A DNA stretch of 30,412 bases from a virus, in the IMG/VR virus record IMGVR_UViG_3300020162_001386, positions 1 to 30,412 of that record. One strand, written 5' to 3'. The notes under the pieces were generated by a model, which did no database searches, was not told the DNA's origin, and worked only from the letters and a program-made list of their open reading frames with translations. Below, piece by piece: positions 13,922 to 22,423 of this stretch (its first letter is position 1; the number at the start of each line of letters is the position of its first letter). The translations under genes were made by a program, and so were the position numbers.

Positions 13922-14599
13922 ATGACCCCCCTTTCCCTCGGCCTCAGCCTTGGCGGCTCTGCTTTGCAGGGCATTTTTGGCAGCAGCGCAGCCCGTGCCC
14001 AGCGCCGTGCAGCAGAGCAGCAGGCCGCGATGCTGGCCCAGCAGCGGGCCGAGACGCGGGCCGACTTCCAGCCCTACATGGGGCTTGGGCAGGGCGCCCT
14101 TGGCCGCATGGCAGCGGTTGACGGTGGCGATTACAGCGCCTTTGAACAGTCGCCGGATTACCAGTTCTCGCTGGATCAGTCGATGCGTGCGAGCGACCGT
14201 TCTGCCGCTGCGCGTGGCTCGCTCTACTCTGGCGGTGCCGATGCCGACCGCATCCAGCTTGCGTCGGGCCTTGCCTCGCAGAACCTACAGAACTACCTCG
14301 GGCGCATGATGCAGCAGGCGCAGATGGGTCAGAGTGCCGCCGGTACGGTCGGCTCGATTGGCGCGCAGTTGATTGGCGCGCAGGCTGGCGCAGTCGGCGC
14401 ACAGGGGCAGGCGCGAGCCAACGGCCTCGGCGCGCTGTCCGGCATGGCCGGTGATATGGCCTTCGCTGGCGGCAACTATCTCGGCGGACGCGGGAATATG
14501 CCCGCACAGCCGCTTGGCGGCGGCGTGTGGGGCCTCGGCGGCACGGGCGACATTGGTGCGGGCCTTGCGGGCGGCACGCGCTACGGCTTCGGGGGCTGA
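13922..14599 (+). CDS. DNA ejection protein, gp7-like position (p32-type DNA transfer protein)
   Basis: A 225-residue protein with a Gly/Ala-rich N-terminal segment (LSLGGSALQGIFGSSAARAQ) that could insert in membrane, followed by a Gln-rich helix. The block QPYMGLGQGALGRM, then SPDYQFSLDQSMRASDRSAA, and GSLYSGGADADRI is conserved in podophage DNA transfer proteins. A glycine-rich C-terminus follows. It occupies the place of P22 gene 7, the first of three ejection proteins. AGGAG precedes the ATG. Confidence 0.75.
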   Translation: MTPLSLGLSLGGSALQGIFGSSAARAQRRAAEQQAAMLAQQRAETRADFQPYMGLGQGALGRMAAVDGGDYSAFEQSPDYQFSLDQSMRASDRSAAARGSLYSGGADADRIQLASGLASQNLQNYLGRMMQQAQMGQSAAGTVGSIGAQLIGAQAGAVGAQGQARANGLGALSGMAGDMAFAGGNYLGGRGNMPAQPLGGGVWGLGGTGDIGAGLAGGTRYGFGG

Positions 14600-14602
14600 C
14601 GC

Positions 14603-16048
14603 ATGGTGAACTTCGCTCAGAACTTCATCGCGGGGCAGCAGATGGGCCGCGAACGCCGCTTGCAGGACGAGGCCCTTGCCAAGCAGAGCCAGCTTGGGCG
14701 GCTGGTGGGCGAATCGCTCACCGCCCCCGTGACGGCGCGCGACAGCTACCTCGGTCAGATTGCAGGCCTTGACCCTAACGCCGCCTTGACGCTCAGCACG
14801 CGCTTCCAGGGTGAGGCGCAGGCGCAGCGTGAGGCCGAACAGGCGCGCGTGCAGAACATGGCGCGACTGTTCGCCGTAGCCCCGGCGCAGAGCCGCGCAA
14901 CCATGTGGGGTCAGATTCGCCCCGCGTTGCAGGGCATGGGCTTTGAAGCGCCGGAGGCGTGGGACGAAGGCTTGATGCCAGTGGTGCAGCAGTTGGGCGG
15001 GGTGACCGGCGAGAGCTTCCGCCCTATGGTGGTGGCCCCCGGCTCGGCCCTTGTCGGCCCTGACGGCCGTGTCGTGTTCCAGAATCCCGGTCGCGAAGAC
15101 CCCGGCACGCTGGTGGACGTTCCCGTCGTCCGCAACGGCGTGCGCGGCACAGAAAAGCGCATCTGGCGCGGTGGTCAGCTTCTCCCGCTGGATCAGGCCG
15201 TGGGCGGCGGCAGCGCGCCGCAGACGCCCCAGCCGAGCGCCCAGCCCGTCATGGACGCCGTTCTTGCGCAGGCTAACGAGATGGCTCGCCGTGGCGTTCC
15301 CGATGCCGACATCGAACGGTACATCGCCAGCGCTGCGCAACAGGGCGGCGTGCAAGTCACGCCGACGCAGGCCCAGCTTGACGCCAACGCGCAGCGCACC
15401 ATCCAGAGCCAGACCTTCGGCGCTCCGGCTCCGATGCCCGCGCCTGCGGCGGCTCCGGCCACTGACAGCGTCGGGTTCGACCCGGGGCCTGCGCAGCCGC
15501 GCATGGCGACGCCGCAGGAGTTGGCGCAGTTTGGCTACGCCCCGGGCGACTTGGTCGAGATTCAGCCGACCGGCGTCCCGCGCCCGATCCGCGCCACTGA
15601 GGCTCCCGGCGCAAAGGCCCCGAGCGCCGAGACTGCGAACAGGGTTTCGCTCTATGACAACGCCTTGCGGGCCGCGATTGAGTGGCGATCCCTTGTCGTG
15701 AGCCCTGACGGATCGTTCAACGACATTGCGGCGCGGATGCCGCAGGCCAAGGCCCTTTTGACTCAGGCGCTACGCGCAAAACTTCGCGCAGAGTCCGGGG
15801 CGAGTATTTCCGCCGAAGAAATCAGCGGCGAGACGGATCGATACATGGGCGGGCTGTTCTCCTCCGACTCAACCGCCGTGCAAAAGGCGACCGCGTTGGT
15901 TGACGACCTGACGAACCAGCGCGTAGCCCTTGACCCATCAGGCATGATCCGGCCGGCAATCCCGGCGGCATTGCCGCAGCAGCCCGCCTCGCAGCCGTCG
16001 TCGGGCGGCATACGCATCATTTCAGTGACCCCGGCAGGCCAGCAATGA
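14603..16048 (+). CDS. Internal virion/ejection protein, gp20-like position
   Basis: This 481-residue protein starts three bases after its neighbour. The N-terminal half is helical and Gln/Ala/Arg-rich. A Pro/Ala-rich linker spans about residues 280-320. The C-terminal region (YDNALRAAIEWRSLV, then LRAKLRAESGASISAEEI and DRYMGGLFSSDSTAVQKATA) is a domain often found at the C-terminus of phage virion proteins, including ejection proteins. Its place between gp7- and gp16-like genes suggests a gp20-type role in forming the trans-envelope DNA channel. The stop overlaps the next ATG. Confidence 0.68.
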   Translation: MVNFAQNFIAGQQMGRERRLQDEALAKQSQLGRLVGESLTAPVTARDSYLGQIAGLDPNAALTLSTRFQGEAQAQREAEQARVQNMARLFAVAPAQSRATMWGQIRPALQGMGFEAPEAWDEGLMPVVQQLGGVTGESFRPMVVAPGSALVGPDGRVVFQNPGREDPGTLVDVPVVRNGVRGTEKRIWRGGQLLPLDQAVGGGSAPQTPQPSAQPVMDAVLAQANEMARRGVPDADIERYIASAAQQGGVQVTPTQAQLDANAQRTIQSQTFGAPAPMPAPAAAPATDSVGFDPGPAQPRMATPQELAQFGYAPGDLVEIQPTGVPRPIRATEAPGAKAPSAETANRVSLYDNALRAAIEWRSLVVSPDGSFNDIAARMPQAKALLTQALRAKLRAESGASISAEEISGETDRYMGGLFSSDSTAVQKATALVDDLTNQRVALDPSGMIRPAIPAALPQQPASQPSSGGIRIISVTPAGQQ

Positions 16049-18354
16049 GCGCAATGCAGCGCTACAAATTTGAATACGGCGGCAACGTCTACGAGGTCGA
16101 AGCGCCGGAAGGCACGACACCCGAGCAGCTTGTCGCGGCTGTCAGCAAGCCGCAGATCATCAGCCAAGCCCCAGCCCGCACCGCCCTGCAACAGGTTGGC
16201 GACGAGATGGGCACTGGCGAGCGCCTGTTGGTCGGCATCGGTCGCGGGTTCACCGATGTCGGACAGGGCGCAAAACAGCTTGGCCTGCGCGCTGGCGGAC
16301 TTGTCGGCGCGGTTACGCCCGAGCAGATCGCGGCCTATGACCAAGCCGTTGCCGACGAGGCCGCGCTATTTGAGGGCGGGCTTGGTGATTCGACGGCGGC
16401 AAGCATTGGCCGATTCGTCGGCCAAGCCGCAGCGACCGCGCCCGTGGCTGGCGTCGGCGGAGGCTTCATCGCCAAGGGCGCTACCGGCCTCGCGCAGGTC
16501 GGCCGTGCTGCTGCGGTTGGCGCAGGGCAGGGAGCTGTTACCGGCGCACTGAACCCCGTCGTCAATGGAAAGGAATTCTGGCAGCAGAAGGCCATCCAGG
16601 CCGGCACGGGCGCAGCCCTTGGCGCTCCGCTTGGCGCGGCTGGTCAGGCTGTTGTTCGCGGCCTTCAGGGTGCGGTAAACGCTCCGGCAAATGTCGGCAA
16701 CTTCCTCGCTGACACACTTTCCCCCCAGAGCCCCGCGCAGATTCAGATTGCCATTGATGCAGCCGCAGCGCGGGGCGATGACGCCGCTGTTGAGGCGCTG
16801 ATTCCGGCATTGCAGCGAGCGCAGCAGCGTACCGCGCAGAACGTCGGCTCTATCCAGTCCGTGTTGACTGGATCGAACGCGCAGCGGCGCGTTGGTGACC
16901 GCGTCTCCCAACAGTCGGGCATTACCCTTTCGCCCGCTCAGGCGTCGGGCAGCAAGGCTGCGACGATGGTTGAAAACCTCGCCCGCCAGTCGGTTTTTAC
17001 CCGTGACCGTATGTTTCTCGGGGACCAGAAGCGTGCGCGGCAGATGGTTAACGCTGTTCGGCAGTTTGGGCGTCAGCTTTCGCAGAACGAAACGTCGCCA
17101 GCCGTCTTTGCCGAGCGCCTACAGTCCACCGTTCGCGGCATGGTCACCGACCTTTCAAAGCGTCGCACGGAGGTTGCAGGCGGGGCGTACCGCGCTATTA
17201 CTCAGGCAACGCAGGGTCAGCCGCTGGTTGCCACGAATAACACGCTTGATGAAGTCGCGAAGTTGCTTAGTGACTTTGGCGACCTATCGTCCGCCGACGG
17301 CAAGAAGATTTCAGCATGGGCCAATGATTTCTTCGACCGGCTGAAAGGCGACGGCAGCATCACGCCAGACCGCGCCATCCGTGAATTGCAAGCATGGACG
17401 GAGGCTGGCCGCGCTGGCGAAGGCTTGTTTGAAGGCGTGACCAATCGCAGCACCGCCAAGACCGCCGCAAACCGCCTTGCGGCGGCCATGATGCGCGACC
17501 TTGACGAGGCGGCGGGCGCCAACGGCGGGGCTATTGGCGACTCGCTTAGGAAGGCCAACGATCTGTGGCGGCAGTATTCCGGCGAAATTGACACGCTTCA
17601 GGCGTCTGCGCTTGGTCGCATCATTGGCGACGACATGGTGGGCGAGTTGAGCGGAACCACGTTCAACACCGTCTCGCCAGAGGCTGTTGTGCGCAAACTC
17701 GACGGCCTTGCCGCGTCCGAGCTTGGCATCGTCAAAGACTACTTGCAGAAGGTGAATCCGCAGCTTTGGGGCGAATACCAGCGCCTTACGGTAGAACGGG
17801 CGATGCAGGCGGCGCGCGCCTCTGCGCCGAGCATGGGCGGGCGTCCTGCGGCTATCAATCCTGGCGCGTTCGTTCGCCAGCTTGAGGGCGGCAGCGGGAG
17901 CCAAGCCGTCAACGCTCAGGCGCGGCTCCGCGTGTTGTTTGACGACAACCAGCAGCTTTCGTCAATCCTTGAGGCCTCGCGCCGCATGGCTGACACGACG
18001 GGCGCAAGCTTCAGCGGAACGGCTCCTGCGCAGGAAGCCATGACCATGATGCAGCGCCTTTCTCAGGCCGGAGCGCAGGCCGCTGGCGGCGTGGCGAACT
18101 TGGCAGGTCTTCGCGTTGTGGCGAGCCAGAGCGTGCCGGGTTCGGCTCGCGTCCCGCTGCGTACTCGTCAGCTTTCTGAGTCGGCGCTTGGCCGAATCGC
18201 TGGCTTCAACACGGCGGCGGCTGGTGCTGTCGGCGCGTTCGACCCGCTGGAAATCAACGTTACTGGCGGGATTCCAGTTTCCGTCGAGGAAGCCGAGCGC
18301 GATCAGCGCGAGTTTCGAGAATGGAAGCGTCAGCGGCAGCAGGGCCAACGTTAG
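16045..18354 (+). CDS. Large ejection protein, gp16-like position
   Basis: A 769-residue protein whose N-terminus (YKFEYGGNVYEVEAPEGTTP) is a small beta module shared by many phage virion proteins. Gly/Ala-rich hydrophobic segments (about 70-100 and 130-215, with repeated GAxxG spacing) could enter membrane, followed by a long helical body. Size, composition and place match the last of the three ejection proteins, which leave the capsid with the DNA. The 3' end overlaps the opposite-strand membrane gene by 95 bases. No lytic transglycosylase motif was found. Confidence 0.72.
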   Translation: MSAMQRYKFEYGGNVYEVEAPEGTTPEQLVAAVSKPQIISQAPARTALQQVGDEMGTGERLLVGIGRGFTDVGQGAKQLGLRAGGLVGAVTPEQIAAYDQAVADEAALFEGGLGDSTAASIGRFVGQAAATAPVAGVGGGFIAKGATGLAQVGRAAAVGAGQGAVTGALNPVVNGKEFWQQKAIQAGTGAALGAPLGAAGQAVVRGLQGAVNAPANVGNFLADTLSPQSPAQIQIAIDAAAARGDDAAVEALIPALQRAQQRTAQNVGSIQSVLTGSNAQRRVGDRVSQQSGITLSPAQASGSKAATMVENLARQSVFTRDRMFLGDQKRARQMVNAVRQFGRQLSQNETSPAVFAERLQSTVRGMVTDLSKRRTEVAGGAYRAITQATQGQPLVATNNTLDEVAKLLSDFGDLSSADGKKISAWANDFFDRLKGDGSITPDRAIRELQAWTEAGRAGEGLFEGVTNRSTAKTAANRLAAAMMRDLDEAAGANGGAIGDSLRKANDLWRQYSGEIDTLQASALGRIIGDDMVGELSGTTFNTVSPEAVVRKLDGLAASELGIVKDYLQKVNPQLWGEYQRLTVERAMQAARASAPSMGGRPAAINPGAFVRQLEGGSGSQAVNAQARLRVLFDDNQQLSSILEASRRMADTTGASFSGTAPAQEAMTMMQRLSQAGAQAAGGVANLAGLRVVASQSVPGSARVPLRTRQLSESALGRIAGFNTAAAGAVGAFDPLEINVTGGIPVSVEEAERDQREFREWKRQRQQGQR

Positions 18355-18592
18355 GGATTCCCGGCAGGACTTTGGCGTAAAGGATTCGCTTCAGCCATTG
18401 CGGCGCGTAGCGGTCGATAAGGGCCTCGGCCCCGATGAACAGCATCCCAATGACCGTCGTGAGGATGAAAACGCCAAGCATCCCTCCAGCGATCACGGCC
18501 GGATCGCCCTTGGCGACAAAGATTGCGGGGGCGGCGCTAAGGAACAGCGTCGCCGGTACTGAGTAAACGAGAACGCGCTTCCAAGTCTTCAC
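18260..18592 (-). CDS. Small membrane protein on the opposite strand (superinfection-exclusion candidate)
   Basis: The only minus-strand gene among the structural genes. From GTG 18592 the product has 110 residues: a short basic lead (MKTWKR), a hydrophobic segment (about 7-25, LVYSVPATLFLSAAPAIFV), a second one (about 34-56, IAGGMLGVFILTTVIGMLFI), then a basic cytoplasmic-type tail. GTG was chosen because GGAGGG lies just upstream and a TATACT box upstream would start the RNA near 18627. ATGs at 18613 and 18628 are therefore too early. In P22 this exact interval, after gene 16 and before the tailspike, holds leftward immunity and exclusion genes such as sieA. A comparable moron role is inferred from place and topology only. 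Confidence 0.62.
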   Translation of the reverse strand: MKTWKRVLVYSVPATLFLSAAPAIFVAKGDPAVIAGGMLGVFILTTVIGMLFIGAEALIDRYAPQWLKRILYAKVLPGIPNVGPAAADASILETRADRARLPRRKLESRQ

Positions 18593-18604
18593 AAACCCTC
18601 CTGG

Positions 18605-18624
18605 CCCGCCCATGCGGGGCTTTT
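18605..18624 (+). terminator. Possible terminator before the fibre genes
   Basis: CCCGC (18605-18609 region) pairs with GCGGG around a CCAT loop, and TTTT follows at 18621-18624. It could end ejection-gene transcription on the plus strand. On the minus strand the same stem lies in the leader of the membrane gene. The stem is short, so confidence is limited. Confidence 0.35.
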
Positions 18625-18633
18625 GCATTGCGG

Positions 18634-18660
18634 AGTATACATGACATTCCAGTTCTACAA
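18634..18660 (-). promoter_or_regulatory. Promoter for the opposite-strand membrane gene
   Basis: On the minus strand TATACT (18639-18634) is a near-consensus -10 box, one base from TATAAT. A weak -35 (TTGTAG, 18660-18655) lies 15 bases upstream. Transcription would begin near 18627 and leave a leader of about 35 bases ending in GGAGGGTTTGTG. Having its own promoter is what an independently expressed moron would need. Confidence 0.5.
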
Positions 18661-19432
18661 CCCCTCCCCGGTGCTTTGGGAGTTGACCGCGCTCGCCCCG
18701 GCCAATGGCGGCTCTATCCAGTTCTACGCCATCAACACGACGACGCCCAAGGCAACGTTTGCCGACTTCGCGCAGACCGTCACCAATCCCAACCCCGTGC
18801 CGCTGGACAGCGCGGGCAGGCCGGAGGTGCCGTTATGGCTGGACGGCGATTACAGCGTAACCGTGCGGAACGCTGACGGCGAGACCATCGACACGTTCGA
18901 CCTACGCGACCCTGCGGCGGGCGGAACGACCATCCCGCCGCTTGTCTCGGGCCGGTTTCTCACAAACAACGGCACCTCGCTGCAATGGTCGGTGATTCGC
19001 CAGCTTCCCGACCCCTCGGGGCAGGCCGGTAAGGTCCTTTCCACGGACGGCGCAAACTACCTGTTCACGAACCTCCCCGCCGCGCCCACGCTCCCCGTCG
19101 AGGTCTTCACGACCGGCGTCGAGATTGGCGACGGCACGCGGAAGCTTCGCATCATCACCGGCACGGACACCGCGCCCTCCTCGGGCACGAACCGAACATC
19201 GAAAACCATCACGTTCGGCGTCACCTTCCTTACGCCGCCGGTTTGGGTTGATGCGACAGTGAATCAGGTGCCGATTAGTTCCGTGGCCCTTGTCGCCAAG
19301 GCTGTCACCAGCGTGACAACGACGACGGCCCTTGCCACCTTCGACACCGCCGACCGCCACTTCGTTGACGGCTCTTACATCACCTCCGGCTTTCCGTTCA
19401 CGTGGATCGCGATTGGCGAGGTTGCCGCGTGA
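18641..19432 (+). CDS. Tail fibre/tailspike-type protein with head-binding-like N-terminus
   Basis: A 263-residue protein. The N-terminal part (NGGSIQFYAINTTTPKATFA, then NPNPVPLDSAGRPEVPLWLD and DYSVTVRNADGETI) has the pattern of the P22-tailspike head-binding domain that attaches fibres to podophage tails. The C-terminal part (KTITFGVTFLTPPVWVDATV) resembles the receptor-binding tip fold found at the end of many fibres. The usual beta-helix is missing, so this is a short fibre or an adaptor. ATG 18641 follows GGAG. Confidence 0.7.
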   Translation: MTFQFYNPSPVLWELTALAPANGGSIQFYAINTTTPKATFADFAQTVTNPNPVPLDSAGRPEVPLWLDGDYSVTVRNADGETIDTFDLRDPAAGGTTIPPLVSGRFLTNNGTSLQWSVIRQLPDPSGQAGKVLSTDGANYLFTNLPAAPTLPVEVFTTGVEIGDGTRKLRIITGTDTAPSSGTNRTSKTITFGVTFLTPPVWVDATVNQVPISSVALVAKAVTSVTTTTALATFDTADRHFVDGSYITSGFPFTWIAIGEVAA

Positions 19433-19911
19433 CGGTCAACAGCATCCCCAACGCCGGCCAGCCTATCGCCGGAGGCATGAGGGTTGATCCGACTTGGTAC
19501 AAGTGGCTGCGCGAACTCGACCGCGAGGCGCGCGACACGGGCGCGGACTTGTCCGCAGAGATTCAGGCGATTGCGCGGAAGCTTGGATCGCCTGACGGCA
19601 CCATCGACGGAATCCCCGAATCGTCGCAGAGCTTGACCGCGCTCCCACCCCTTGCGATTAGCGGGAATCAAGTCACGCTGTCAACGCTTACCGCAGACAC
19701 GGCGGGCGAGTTGTTCGGCATCACGCGGGACGCCTACGGGCGCATTTCCGCGCTGCGTCCTGTCGTCGCTGGCGCGGGAATCGTTATCGACGGCACGACG
19801 AACACCGATCAAATCGAAATCAGCGCGAGCGCATCGGGACAAGTGAATCGCATTACCTCCGCTGGCGACTTCCGGCGCACGACTCAGAATGACTTGCGGG
19901 AGATTGCCTGA
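19429..19911 (+). CDS. Fibre-associated protein, 160 residues
   Basis: GTG 19429 overlaps the previous stop. The N-terminus (IPNAGQPIAGGMRVDPTWYK) precedes a helical stretch (WLRELDREARDTGADLSAEI), which may trimerise. A beta-prone C-terminal part with repeated TLTADTAGELFGI and AGAGIVIDGTTNTDQIEI follows, a style common in phage fibre shafts. No enzyme motif is visible. It lies between two fibre proteins and probably joins the same receptor-binding assembly. Confidence 0.62.
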   Translation: MTVNSIPNAGQPIAGGMRVDPTWYKWLRELDREARDTGADLSAEIQAIARKLGSPDGTIDGIPESSQSLTALPPLAISGNQVTLSTLTADTAGELFGITRDAYGRISALRPVVAGAGIVIDGTTNTDQIEISASASGQVNRITSAGDFRRTTQNDLREIA

Positions 19912-20921
19912 TGGGCGTTGTTCGCATCCAAGACCTTGCCAGCGCGCCCAGCGCATTGACCGGCACTGAGTCCGTCGAAATAGAACAGGGCGGCGTTAGC
20001 TATAAGACCACGGCGCAGGCAATCGCAGACCTTGCCTCTGGCGGCGTGACTGACGGTGATAAGGGCGACATCACCGTATCGGGAACGGGCGCAGCGTGGA
20101 CGATTGATAACGACGCGGTGACGAATGCCAAGCTAGCGAACATGGAAACGGCCACGTTCAAGGGCCGCACCACGGCAGGAACAGGCGACCCGGAAGACCT
20201 GACGGCGACGCAGGCAACGGAGCTTCTAAACACGTTCACGACCTCGCTAAAGGGCCTTGCTCCCGCCTCTGGCGGCGGCACTAGCAACTTCCTTCGCGCT
20301 GACGGGACTTGGGCTGTGCCGAGTGGTGGCGGCGGCGGGTCGCTTGACTACAACACGTTTCTGTTTCCTTCGAACCCATCGGGGATCATCTTCACCGACA
20401 CCACGGCACGCCGCGCGCTGGTTGAAATCCCCCTTTCGCAGACCATGCGGTTTATCCAACCCCGCAATTCCGGCAAGTGGTACATGGAATGGCTAATCAA
20501 TGCGATGGGCACGAGTGGCGGCCCAACGTTCGGCGCTGGGCAGTCTGCTATGGTCCTCGGAACGAATCAGGTCGGAGACAACACCGGCACGGGGTCAACC
20601 GCGCGAACCGCAACTTGGGGCCTCATCGCAAGCAGCGGCAACAAGTATCACGGCGGCGCAGATAGCTACGGCTCTATTTCCACCACGAGCGACGTAATCA
20701 TGATGGCCGTAGACATCGGCGCGGGCCGCATTTGGTGGGGCAAAAATGGCACTTGGTTTGCTTCAGGCAATCCCGCCGCAGGGACGGGCGCTGCATACAC
20801 GAACTTGGCCAGCTACATCGTGCCGGCAATGAGCTTGAGGACTGGCGCAGAGGCAACGGCGCGTGTCACCTCCGGCGAATTCTCGCATTCCATTCCTTCC
20901 GGTTTCTCAGCCTGGGCCTAA
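19911..20921 (+). CDS. Tail fibre with C-terminal SPRY-like domain
   Basis: This 336-residue protein has an N-terminal shaft rich in fibre repeat phrases (GGVTDGDKGDITVSGTGAAW, DNDAVTNAKLANM, LRADGTWAVPSG) and a glycine linker near 145. A C-terminal domain from about 150 follows, with SGKWYMEWLINAMG, RIWWGKNGTWFASGNPAAG and PSGFSAW. That order matches the SPRY/B30.2 fold used by some phage fibres as the receptor-binding tip. It is the likeliest host-recognition protein here. The start shares a base with the previous stop (TGATG). Confidence 0.75.
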   Translation: MGVVRIQDLASAPSALTGTESVEIEQGGVSYKTTAQAIADLASGGVTDGDKGDITVSGTGAAWTIDNDAVTNAKLANMETATFKGRTTAGTGDPEDLTATQATELLNTFTTSLKGLAPASGGGTSNFLRADGTWAVPSGGGGGSLDYNTFLFPSNPSGIIFTDTTARRALVEIPLSQTMRFIQPRNSGKWYMEWLINAMGTSGGPTFGAGQSAMVLGTNQVGDNTGTGSTARTATWGLIASSGNKYHGGADSYGSISTTSDVIMMAVDIGAGRIWWGKNGTWFASGNPAAGTGAAYTNLASYIVPAMSLRTGAEATARVTSGEFSHSIPSGFSAWA

Positions 20922-20924
20922 GCC

Positions 20925-21281
20925 ATGAACCCCTCTGTCAACGCTTTCCGCTTTTCCGCCGGCAACAGCTACGCCGTAGACATCCTTGGCGAGTCCGTCT
21001 TTTTGCTTGTTGAACGCTCTAGCGGCTGGGAGCGAGTCAACGAACTGCCCGACTACTCCGCTAGCAACTTCGCTATTAGTGCCGCAGGTGGCCCCGTGAA
21101 ATTTGTCGAAGCCTTTATTGAAGCCTTGAACGCTGTCCTTCGCATTTTGCAGGGCGGCGCAGCCCCCGGCGATCTTCCCGAGCCTGACGGCACGCCGCAG
21201 GGTGACGTACTCGCTTACCTGAATTCGTCCGTCGTCGCACATACGATGATGGACGGCGTTGTGCAGCTTCGCGTGAAGTGA
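20925..21281 (+). CDS. Hypothetical protein between fibre and lysis genes
   Basis: A 118-residue protein with a beta-prone N-terminus (SYAVDILGESVFLLVERSSG) and an amphipathic helix (FVEAFIEALNAVLRIL), but no clear membrane segment. No family was recognised. It follows the SPRY fibre by three bases and shares its stop with the next ATG. A fibre chaperone or tail accessory role is possible but unproven. Confidence 0.6.
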   Translation: MNPSVNAFRFSAGNSYAVDILGESVFLLVERSSGWERVNELPDYSASNFAISAAGGPVKFVEAFIEALNAVLRILQGGAAPGDLPEPDGTPQGDVLAYLNSSVVAHTMMDGVVQLRVK

Positions 21282-21493
21282 TGGACGCGGTTTACATCAT
21301 CGGCGCAATCGTCGGCGCTGGCACCCCACTCCTCACCGGCCTCGTTTGGCTGATTCGCTTGGAAGGCCGTATAAATACAGAGACGGCGCTACGGGAGGCG
21401 CTAAGGCAACGGATAGACGGTTTCGAGGCGCGCATCTATGAAGTCTTGGAGCGCATCGAGTCGAAGCTAGACCGCAAGGCCGACAAAGAATGA
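21281..21493 (+). CDS. Membrane-anchored coiled-coil protein (holin candidate)
   Basis: The 70-residue product has one hydrophobic segment (about 4-26, YIIGAIVGAGTPLLTGLVWL) and then a charged coiled coil to the end, with no signal cleavage site. It lies directly before the endolysin and overlaps it (ATGA). SAR endolysins are normally triggered by a pinholin or holin, and this is the only membrane protein in the lysis cassette besides the spanin. The topology also resembles XhlA-type haemolysin proteins. Start 21281 shares a base with the previous stop. Confidence 0.55.
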   Translation: MDAVYIIGAIVGAGTPLLTGLVWLIRLEGRINTETALREALRQRIDGFEARIYEVLERIESKLDRKADKE

Positions 21494-22014
21494 CGACGCC
21501 AGCCCCCGGCGTCCGCAACGGGCCAATCGCCGGAGTAGCGGCGGGCATTGCACTTGCAACGTCATTTTTGATCTTGCATGAAGGCGAAATTCTCGGCAGC
21601 TACGCCGACCCCGTCCACGGCTGGCGCGTGCCTACAGCCTGCTACGGCCAGACCGGCCCGCACATCCGCATGGGCCAGGTCTTCACCCGTGCCGAATGCC
21701 GCGCGATGCTTGACGCCGAGCTAGTCACCAAGGCGCAGCAGCTTGACCGCTGCATTACGCGCCCCCTGCCGGATCACTCCGCCGCCGCTGTCCTGTCGCT
21801 GGCCTACAACAACGGCACGCGCAAGATTTGCGATTCGACGCTTGTCCGGCAAATCAATGCAGGGCAGCCGCCCGCCGCCTACTGCCAACAGTTTGACCGC
21901 TGGATGTTTGCAGGGGGGAAGGACTGCCGCGACCCGCGCAACAACTGCCGTGGCATCGTCAAGCGGCGCACGGAAGAAAAAGCGCTTTGCATTGGCACAG
22001 CCCACATTAAGTAA
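21490..22014 (+). CDS. SAR endolysin, GH24 lysozyme (lambdoid R21 type)
   Basis: A 174-residue muramidase. Residues 11-29 (GPIAGVAAGIALATSFLIL) form a weakly hydrophobic, Gly/Ala-rich signal-anchor-release segment. The T4-type catalytic triad follows: Glu31 in LHEGEILG, Asp40 and Thr49 (RVPTACYGQT). Family landmarks continue with SLAYNNGTRKICDST and GKDCRDPRNNC. Eight cysteines lie after the anchor. The enzyme would be exported by the Sec system, held in the membrane and released to cut peptidoglycan. The start overlaps the previous stop. Confidence 0.9.
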   Translation: MTTPAPGVRNGPIAGVAAGIALATSFLILHEGEILGSYADPVHGWRVPTACYGQTGPHIRMGQVFTRAECRAMLDAELVTKAQQLDRCITRPLPDHSAAAVLSLAYNNGTRKICDSTLVRQINAGQPPAAYCQQFDRWMFAGGKDCRDPRNNCRGIVKRRTEEKALCIGTAHIK

Positions 22015-22039
22015 TCCTTGAATACGCGCCTGAGGCTGT

Positions 22040-22423
22040 ATGACGACACTTGAACGGATCATCGCGAAGTTGGGCATCGTGGGCGTGTTAGCAATCCTGC
22101 TAACGCTGTCCGTCCTGCTGAACCTTTGGCAGTTCAACCGCGCCGGAAAGGCTGATGCGCGTTGCGCAACACGCATCGCGGAAATGGTCGCGGAAGTTGA
22201 CCGCAAGACCGCCGCCCGTGAAGTGGCCGCGCTAGAGATTGGCCGCGAGACGGACAAAGCCGCATCAAATGCCGTCGAAGTCATCGAAAAGGAAACAGTT
22301 CGCTATGTTGACCGCATCCGCCGAGTGCCCGTCGAGGTGCCTGCTAATTGCCCTCGCACTCTCCCTGACGGCGTGCAAGACGCCATCACCGACGCTGCCC
22401 GAAGCACCAATCGTCCAATGTGA
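22040..22423 (+). CDS. Rz: Rz-like inner-membrane spanin
   Basis: This 127-residue protein has an N-terminal membrane anchor (about 11-31, LGIVGVLAILLTLSVLLNLW) and a periplasmic helical region (IAEMVAEVDRKTAAREVAAL...). It lies directly after the endolysin. Its distal part contains, in the +1 frame, the start of a lipoprotein gene, the hallmark of overlapping Rz/Rz1 pairs. With Rz1 it would join inner and outer membranes and disrupt the outer membrane at lysis. Confidence 0.82.
   Translation: MTTLERIIAKLGIVGVLAILLTLSVLLNLWQFNRAGKADARCATRIAEMVAEVDRKTAAREVAALEIGRETDKAASNAVEVIEKETVRYVDRIRRVPVEVPANCPRTLPDGVQDAITDAARSTNRPM

Noticed and set aside
14285-15355. 356-codon minus-strand open frame opposite the ejection genes
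   Set aside because: Composition (His/Ala/Arg-rich) is typical of antisense frames of GC-rich genes; the plus-strand genes are coupled and conserved in order.
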